Assembly: GCF_030852425.1 (NCBI RefSeq)
Contig: NZ_NSDM01000007.1
Coordinates: 1 to 64,000, forward strand
Direction: 5' to 3'
DNA: 64,000 nucleotides
Origin: Saccharothrix longispora
GTDB taxonomy: Bacteria; Actinomycetota; Actinomycetes; Mycobacteriales; Pseudonocardiaceae
Shown here: positions 58,959 to 64,000 of the stretch, one piece after another
How positions within the stretch are numbered: position 1 is the stretch's first letter
Layout: each line of letters starts with the position of its first letter
Notes under the pieces: generated by a model
The model's input: only the letters and a program-made list of their open reading frames with translations
Database searches by the model: none
Told to the model about the DNA's origin: nothing
Position numbers and translations under genes: made by a program

Positions 58959-60146
58959 TCAGTCCCTGGGGTCGTCGGGGTCCAGGCCGTGCAGCGGGAA
59001 CAGCGCCCGCCGCGTGTCGCGGACCGCGACGTCCACGGGGGTGTCGACCTCACCGCCCCACGGGGTGAAGCCGGTCTCGGAGCCGTCGGACATCGACGAC
59101 GGCAGCGGCCGGTTCGGGTCGAGCCGCGAGGCGTGCGCGACCCAGTCCGCGGGCAGTGGCGCGTTCGGCTCGACGTCCCGGTCCAGCACGGTGGCCAGCA
59201 GGTGCGTCCAGCTGCGGGGCACCACGCGCAGCAGCTCGTACCCGCCGCCGCCCAGCGCGAGCCACTTGCCGCCCGCCACCTCCACGGCCAGGTCCCGCAG
59301 CCGCCGGTACACGGCGCGGTGGCCGTCGACGGTGAGCGCCAGGTCTGCCAGCGGGTCCTCGCGGTGCGTGTCCACACCGCACTGGGTGACCAGCAGCTGC
59401 GGCCGGAACGCCCGCAGCAGGGCGGGCACGGTCGCCTCGAACGCCCGCAGCCACGCCGCGTCGCCGGTGCCCGGCGGCAGGGCCAGGTTGACGCTCGTGC
59501 CCTCGGCCCCGGGACCGCCCAGCTCGGCGGGGCGACCGGTGCCGGGCCACAGGCTCAGCGGGTTCTGGTGCAGCGAGACGGTGAGCACGCGCGGGTCGTC
59601 GTAGAACGCGGCCTGCACGCCGTCGCCGTGGTGCACGTCGGTGTCGACGTAGGCGATCCGCTCGAAGCCCTGGTCGAGCAGCCACGAGATGGCCACCGCG
59701 CAGTCGTTGTAGACGCAGAACCCGGCCGCGTGGTCGCGCATGGCGTGGTGCAGGCCGCCCGCGATGCTCACGGCCCGGTCCGCCTCGCCCGAGGCGATCT
59801 TCCGCGCGGCGGTCAGCGAACCACCCACGACCAGCGCGGACGCCTCGTGCATGCGGTCGAACACGGGGTTGTCGGCGGTGCCCAGGCCGTGCCCCACGTC
59901 CCAGCCCGCCAGGGGCGCGGCGCGCACGGCGTTGAGGTAGGACGGCTCGTGGACGCGTTCGATCTCGGCCTCGGCGGCGGCCTCGGCCGGGATCAGGTCC
60001 ACGCCGTCCAGCACGCCGAGCGAGGTGGCCAGCCGGACGGTGAGGTCCAGCCGCACGGGGTTGAGCGGGTGGTCGCCGCCCAGGTCGTAGCCCAGGAAGG
60101 ACTCGTCCCAGACGACTGCGGCTTTCCTGCCCCTGTCCGCGTCCAT
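58959..60146 (-). CDS. acuC: AcuC-type protein deacetylase (histone deacetylase family)
   Basis: 395 residues of the class I zinc-dependent deacetylase fold. Active-site features: GGLHHAMRDHAAGFCVYND, zinc ligands in DTDVHHGDGVQ, and the substrate loop THREDPLADL with LGGGGYELL near the C terminus. N-terminal DHPLNPVRLDLT is typical of AcuC. Probably reverses lysine acetylation by the PatA-type enzyme encoded downstream. GTG/ATG start at 60146; only two bases separate the genes. Confidence 0.93.
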   Translation of the reverse strand: MDADRGRKAAVVWDESFLGYDLGGDHPLNPVRLDLTVRLATSLGVLDGVDLIPAEAAAEAEIERVHEPSYLNAVRAAPLAGWDVGHGLGTADNPVFDRMHEASALVVGGSLTAARKIASGEADRAVSIAGGLHHAMRDHAAGFCVYNDCAVAISWLLDQGFERIAYVDTDVHHGDGVQAAFYDDPRVLTVSLHQNPLSLWPGTGRPAELGGPGAEGTSVNLALPPGTGDAAWLRAFEATVPALLRAFRPQLLVTQCGVDTHREDPLADLALTVDGHRAVYRRLRDLAVEVAGGKWLALGGGGYELLRVVPRSWTHLLATVLDRDVEPNAPLPADWVAHASRLDPNRPLPSSMSDGSETGFTPWGGEVDTPVDVAVRDTRRALFPLHGLDPDDPRD

Positions 60147-60308
60147 GCCCGAAACCTAACCCAGGGCGCCTGCCGGCGTGTGATCACAGGTTGGTCGCCC
60201 TGCACGTGGGGCCGCACCGGGTGCACTTAGAGTCTCGCGTGACGAGGCGGGCAGGATTGCGGCCATCGAGGATGGAACCCCGCACGTCGGAACGAGGTCA
60301 TAGACGAC

Positions 60309-60923
60309 ATGCACCTGCGACGAGTCCCCGCCCTGACGGCCGCGTTGGCCCTGGCGCTCACGCTCGGCCTCTCCGCGTGCGCCACCACGGTCACGGGCAA
60401 GCCGGTGGCCGCCGCCGGTGGTGGTTCGGCCGCGGAGAAGACCACCTCCGGCAAGCCCTCCTCGACCAGGACGAGCGCCGCCCAGCCGACCGCGTCGCGC
60501 GCGCCGGAGACGTCGGGCAAGAAGCCGAGCGGTGACGTGAAGATCGCCACCAGGAAGAAGACCGAGGGCTACGAGGACTGCGACATCCTCGCGCCCGAGG
60601 ACGTCGCCGCGGCCGTCGGCGCCGCGAAGGGCGGCGAGAAGGGCTGCGTGCAGAGCACCGAGGACCCGTTCGCGGTGGTGCTGTTCATGGTGACGTTCGC
60701 CGAGTACGAGGGCCAGGCGCGGACCATCGAGGTCGGCGGCAACACCGCGTACGAGGTGAAGGAGAGCGGCGGCGACTGCTCCGTGATCGTGATGCTGACC
60801 GACGACCCGGACGAGATCACCCCGGCGTTCCTGGCCAGCGTGACCCCGATCGACGAGATCGACCCGTGCGCCATCGCCCTCAAGCTGGCCACGAAGGGGT
60901 TCGAGAAGATCCCCAACGCCTGA
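60309..60923 (+). CDS. DUF3558-like lipoprotein
   Basis: 204 residues: lipoprotein signal ending LGLSAC, a Ser/Thr/Ala/Lys-rich linker (about 30-75), then a ~125-residue domain with the DUF3558-like pattern: CDILAPEDVAAAVG, a cysteine near the middle (GEKGCVQS), GGDCSVIVML and a C-terminal IDPCAIALKLA. Four Cys could form two disulfides. ATG at 60309. Many Pseudonocardiales carry numerous such surface lipoproteins; function unknown. Confidence 0.85.
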   Translation: MHLRRVPALTAALALALTLGLSACATTVTGKPVAAAGGGSAAEKTTSGKPSSTRTSAAQPTASRAPETSGKKPSGDVKIATRKKTEGYEDCDILAPEDVAAAVGAAKGGEKGCVQSTEDPFAVVLFMVTFAEYEGQARTIEVGGNTAYEVKESGGDCSVIVMLTDDPDEITPAFLASVTPIDEIDPCAIALKLATKGFEKIPNA

Positions 60924-60929
60924 CCGCAG

Positions 60930-60958
60930 GTCCGACGCCCGGGTCCCGGGCGTCGGAC
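60930..60958. terminator. Convergent hairpin terminator
   Basis: GTCCGACGCCC (60930-60940) pairs with GGGCGTCGGAC (60948-60958) around a GGGTCCC loop, immediately after the lipoprotein gene and before the end of the convergent sulfurtransferase gene. Confidence 0.7.
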
Positions 60959-60965
60959 TCCAGGG

Positions 60966-61811
60966 TCAGGGGGTGTCGCCCGTCGCGGCGGGGCGGGGCG
61001 GGTCGTTCGACCACTCCGACCACGAGCCGGGGTACAGCGGCGCCGGGGCGTCCGCCGCGGTGACCCCCGCCACCTCCAGCGCCAGCACGACCGAACTGGC
61101 CGTCACGCCCGAGCCGCAGTAGGCCGCCACCGGTGTGCCGCCGGTCACGCCGAGGCCCGCGAACCGCTCGGCCAGCGCGTCCGCGCCGAGCCAGCGTCCC
61201 CCGGACGTGTGGCCCGAGGTGGGCGCGTTCAACGCGCCGGGGATGTGCCCGGCCCGCGGGTCCACCGGCTCGACCTCGCCGCGGTACCGCTCGGGCGCGC
61301 GGGCGTCGAGCAGCGCGCCGCTCCGCGCGAACCCGGCGGCCTCGTCTGCGGTCAGCGTCGGCATCGCGCCGGGGCGCACGGTGATGTCGCCCGGCTCCGG
61401 CGAGGGGGTGTCGGCGGTCACCGGGCGGCCCTCCGCGGTCCACGCCGCGAACCCGCCGTCCAGGACCGCCACTTCCGGGTGGTCCGACCAGCGCAGCAAC
61501 CACCAGGCGCGCGCGGCGACCGACCCGTCGGCGTCGTCGTACACCACGACCGGGTGACCTTCGCGGACGCCGGCCGACCGCAGCACGGCCTGGAGCGCGG
61601 CCGGTCCCGGCAGCGGGTGCCGCCCGCCGGCGCCGGGCGGCGCGGCCAGCTCGGCGTCCAGGTCGAGGTGGACCGCGCCGGGAACGTGCCCGACCTCGTA
61701 GTCTTGACGTCCCGGAGGTCCGCCCAACCGCCAGCGGACGTCGAGCACGACCGGGGGGTGCGCGCTGTCCAGCGCGGACGCCAGGTCTTCGGTGCTGATC
61801 AGTGGATGCAC
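60966..61811 (-). CDS. Sulfurtransferase (thiosulfate/3-mercaptopyruvate type)
   Basis: 281 residues with two rhodanese domains. The N-terminal domain (about 5-125; VVLDVRWRLGG, VAVLDGGFAAWTAEG) is inactive, and the C-terminal domain carries the catalytic Cys in AAYCGSGVTAS. The CGSGVTAS loop is of the SseA/3-mercaptopyruvate type. GTG at 61811; divergent from ideR with about 60 bases between. Confidence 0.92.
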   Translation of the reverse strand: MHPLISTEDLASALDSAHPPVVLDVRWRLGGPPGRQDYEVGHVPGAVHLDLDAELAAPPGAGGRHPLPGPAALQAVLRSAGVREGHPVVVYDDADGSVAARAWWLLRWSDHPEVAVLDGGFAAWTAEGRPVTADTPSPEPGDITVRPGAMPTLTADEAAGFARSGALLDARAPERYRGEVEPVDPRAGHIPGALNAPTSGHTSGGRWLGADALAERFAGLGVTGGTPVAAYCGSGVTASSVVLALEVAGVTAADAPAPLYPGSWSEWSNDPPRPAATGDTP

Positions 61812-61872
61812 GGCACCATCCTGCACCCGTGACCGGCCGACTAGCATTGACGCCATACGAAGGGGAGCGGGT

Positions 61873-62565
61873 GTGAACGACCTCATCGACACCACGGAGA
61901 TGTACCTCCGCACGATCTACGAGCTCGAAGAGGAGGGCGTGGTCCCTCTGCGCGCCCGCATCGCCGAGCGGCTGGGCCAGAGCGGTCCGACGGTGAGCCA
62001 GACCGTCGGGCGGATGGAGCGCGACGGCCTCGTGGTCGTCGCCGACGACCGCCACCTCGAACTCACCGAGCAGGGGCGCAACCTGGCCGTCGCGGTCATG
62101 CGCAAGCACCGGCTCGCCGAACGCCTCCTCGTCGACGTCATCGGCCTGGAGTGGGAGCACGTGCACAGCGAGGCGTGCCGCTGGGAGCACGTCATGAGCG
62201 AGGCGGTCGAGCGCAAGCTGGTCAAGCTGCTCGGCAACCCCACCACCTCGCCGTACGGCAACCCGATCCCCGGTCTGGACAAGTTGGGCGACGGCGAGCC
62301 CGCGCCGCCCGCCGAGGCGGACCTGGTGCGCATCGACGAGGTGGCCCGCCGCGGTGGCGGTCACGTCGAGGTGCGCCGCATCGCCGAGCACGTGCAGCTC
62401 GACCCGGACCTGATGGCCGAGCTGAAGGCGGCCGGCGTGGTGCCGGGCGGCACGGTCGAGGTCGACTCGATGGGCGGCGCCCGGCTCGTGCAGGTGCGCG
62501 GCAACGGCACGACCGCCGAACTGGACCCCGCCGTGGCGCACGCCGTGCTGGTGCAGGCCCGGTGA
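61873..62565 (+). CDS. ideR: Iron-dependent repressor IdeR/DtxR
   Basis: 230 residues, same length as IdeR. N-terminal winged helix (IAERLGQSGPTVSQTVGRMERDGLV) and dimerisation domain with the metal ligands of the primary site: Met10, Cys102, Glu105 and His106 all align (the latter three in CRWEH). C-terminal SH3-like domain present (MGGARLVQVRGNG). GTG at 61873. It regulates iron genes when Fe(II) is bound. galK overlaps its stop by four bases, an unusual partner. Confidence 0.96.
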   Translation: MNDLIDTTEMYLRTIYELEEEGVVPLRARIAERLGQSGPTVSQTVGRMERDGLVVVADDRHLELTEQGRNLAVAVMRKHRLAERLLVDVIGLEWEHVHSEACRWEHVMSEAVERKLVKLLGNPTTSPYGNPIPGLDKLGDGEPAPPAEADLVRIDEVARRGGGHVEVRRIAEHVQLDPDLMAELKAAGVVPGGTVEVDSMGGARLVQVRGNGTTAELDPAVAHAVLVQAR

Positions 62566-63764
62566 CGCCCGGTCCCACCTCCGGTCCGCGGGCATCGGGT
62601 CGCCCGGCGCCCGCGGAGCGCGCGTCCGCGGCGTTCGAGCGGCTGCACGGGACCGCCCCGGCGGGCGTGTGGTCCGCGCCCGGCCGGGTGAACCTGATCG
62701 GGGAGCACACGGACTACAACGACGGCTTCGTGCTGCCGTTCGCGCTGCCGCACCGGACGGCGGTGGCCGCGGCGGCGCGCGACGACGGCGTGCTGCGGGT
62801 GGCGACGCTCGGTGACGACGGCGGCGCGCAGCGGGCGGAGCCCATCGCGGTCGCCGACCTGGCGCCCGGCCTGGTCGACGGCTGGGCGGCGTACCCGGCC
62901 GGGGTGGCGTGGGTGCTGCGCGAGCAGGGCCTGACGGGCGGGGCGGACCTGGTGATCGCGGGCGACGTGCCGGCGGGCGCGGGCCTGTCCTCCTCGCACG
63001 CGCTGGAGTGCGCGGTCGCGCTCGCGCTGCTGGGCCTGGCCGACCACCCGGCCGACGACCTCCAGCAGGTGGCGCGCTGGGTGCAGCGCGCCGAGAACGA
63101 CTTCGCGGGCGCCCCCACGGGCCTGCTGGACCAGACCGCGTCGCTGTGCTGCACCGAGGCGCACGTGCTGTTCCTGGACGTGCGCTCGTTCGCGGCCGAG
63201 CAGGTGCCGTTCGACGCCTCCGCGCACGGCCTGGAGGTGCTGGTGGTGGACACGCGGTCGAGCCACTCGCACACCGACGGTGGCTACGGCGCGCGCCGGT
63301 CCGGCTGCGAGGAGGCGGCCGGGCTGCTGGGCCTGCCCGCGCTGCGCGACCTGCCCGTCGCCGAGCTGGACGGCGCGCTGGAGCGGCTGCCCGGACACCT
63401 GCGGCCGCTCGTGCGGCACGTGGTCACCGAGAACGAGCGGGTGCTGGCGGCGGTGGAGCTGCTGCGCGCCGACCGGCTCGCCGAGCTGGGTCCGCTGCTG
63501 GACGCGTCGCACGCGTCGCTGCGCGACGACTACCGGGTGTCGGCGCCGGAGCTGGACGCGGCCGTGGACGCCGCCGTGGACGCCGGCGCGCTGGGCGCCC
63601 GCATGGTCGGCGGCGGGTTCGGCGGCTCGGCCATCGCGCTGGTGCCCGTCGAGCGGCACGACGGGGTCGTGGCCGCGGTGCTCGACGCGTTCGCCCGCAA
63701 GGGCTGGACCACCCCCAGGACGTTCACCGCCGTGCCCTCCGCGGGCGCGGGCCGCGACGCCTGA
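62562..63764 (+). CDS. galK: Galactokinase
   Basis: 400 residues, GHMP kinase. N-terminal galactokinase signature GRVNLIGEHTDYNDGFVLPFAL, ATP loop GDVPAGAGLSSSHALE, catalytic region TGLLDQTASLCC and C-terminal GARMVGGGFGGSAIAL. Converts galactose to galactose 1-phosphate (Leloir pathway). GTG at 62562 overlaps ideR (GTGA). galE begins 50 bases downstream; galT is not adjacent. Confidence 0.95.
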   Translation: MTPGPTSGPRASGRPAPAERASAAFERLHGTAPAGVWSAPGRVNLIGEHTDYNDGFVLPFALPHRTAVAAAARDDGVLRVATLGDDGGAQRAEPIAVADLAPGLVDGWAAYPAGVAWVLREQGLTGGADLVIAGDVPAGAGLSSSHALECAVALALLGLADHPADDLQQVARWVQRAENDFAGAPTGLLDQTASLCCTEAHVLFLDVRSFAAEQVPFDASAHGLEVLVVDTRSSHSHTDGGYGARRSGCEEAAGLLGLPALRDLPVAELDGALERLPGHLRPLVRHVVTENERVLAAVELLRADRLAELGPLLDASHASLRDDYRVSAPELDAAVDAAVDAGALGARMVGGGFGGSAIALVPVERHDGVVAAVLDAFARKGWTTPRTFTAVPSAGAGRDA

Positions 63765-63814
63765 GGCGGCGCGGGTTTGCGGGTCATCATCGAGGAGAAG
63801 GCGGGGTCGGCAGG

Positions 63815-64000
63815 GTGAGGTTGCTCGTCACGGGCGGTGCCGGGTACGTGGGCAGCGTGTGCGCGGCCAGGTTGGCGGAATCCGGTCACGAGGTGGTGGT
63901 GCTCGACGACCTGTCCGCCGGGCACGCGGACGCGGTGCCCGACGGCGTCCGGCTGGTCGAGGCGGGCATCGACGAGGCGATCGGCGACGTGCTCGCCGGC
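63815..64000 (+). CDS. galE: UDP-glucose 4-epimerase, truncated by window end
   Basis: First 62 codons only, running off the right edge. The Rossmann fingerprint VTGGAGYVGSVCAARL and LDDLSAGHADAVP are typical of GalE. GTG at 63815; a GGAG lies further upstream at 63793. Same strand as galK, continuing the galactose pathway. Confidence 0.9.
   Translation, partial: MRLLVTGGAGYVGSVCAARLAESGHEVVVLDDLSAGHADAVPDGVRLVEAGIDEAIGDVLAG

Overview
The window is high-GC actinobacterial DNA: GTG starts are common, synonymous third positions are strongly G/C, and stop/start overlaps of the GTGA/ATGA type are frequent. Gene order points to the Pseudonocardiales (Saccharothrix/Actinosynnema/Lentzea-like). This rests on a core block matching the dxs - trkA - dut - suhB - ppgK - sigA neighbourhood of Mycobacterium tuberculosis (Rv2682c to Rv2703, recalled from memory), together with Scr1-type XRE/DUF397 pairs, DUF3558-like lipoproteins and hexuronate catabolism. 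Genus is an inference. The gene content looks chromosomal; I see no integrase, transposase, phage gene, CRISPR array or tRNA.

Layout. 1-2200: the left edge is the promoter and leader of an rRNA operon running off the window on the minus strand, preceded by a two-component system on the same strand. 2330-19112: conserved core block (dxs, a TrmA-like RNA methyltransferase, an APC permease, two TrkA subunits, several conserved DUF genes, dut, cei, suhB, ppgK, sigA, a DUF7455 protein). 19224-23868: sugar ABC importer operon with a ROK repressor. 24189-29662: helicase, YihY-like membrane protein, DUF3039, pseudouridine catabolism pair, DUF3099. 29759-34580: PucR regulator, methyltransferase, dtd, sigB with an ECF-type promoter. 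34765-37435: phosphotransferase and class I fumarase. 37441-40043: XRE/DUF397 module with a strong candidate operator, a small hypothetical and two related lipoproteins. 40102-47457: oxidative hexuronate (glucarate) catabolic locus. 47458-48777: gene-poor stretch with a very long hairpin and degraded repeats. 48778-53811: second XRE/DUF397 module, an acetyltransferase, a DrrAB-type exporter and two related helical proteins. 53915-60146: small hypothetical, GntR regulator, solute-binding lipoprotein, protein acetyltransferase (PatA-type) and deacetylase (AcuC). 60309-64000: lipoprotein, sulfurtransferase, ideR, galK and the start of galE.

How the genes work together. The hexuronate locus encodes a nearly complete route: uronate dehydrogenase makes the aldarolactone, glucarate dehydratase and 5-dehydro-4-deoxyglucarate dehydratase convert the aldarate to 2-oxoglutarate semialdehyde, and an aldehyde dehydrogenase yields 2-oxoglutarate, under a divergent IclR regulator. 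No transporter or dedicated lactonase is present. An unrecognised protein is translationally coupled to the glucarate dehydratase and is the best candidate here for an undescribed component. PatA and AcuC form an acetylation/deacetylation pair. The two primary-type sigma factors sit about 15 kb apart; the sigB promoter fits an ECF consensus, consistent with stress control as in mycobacteria.
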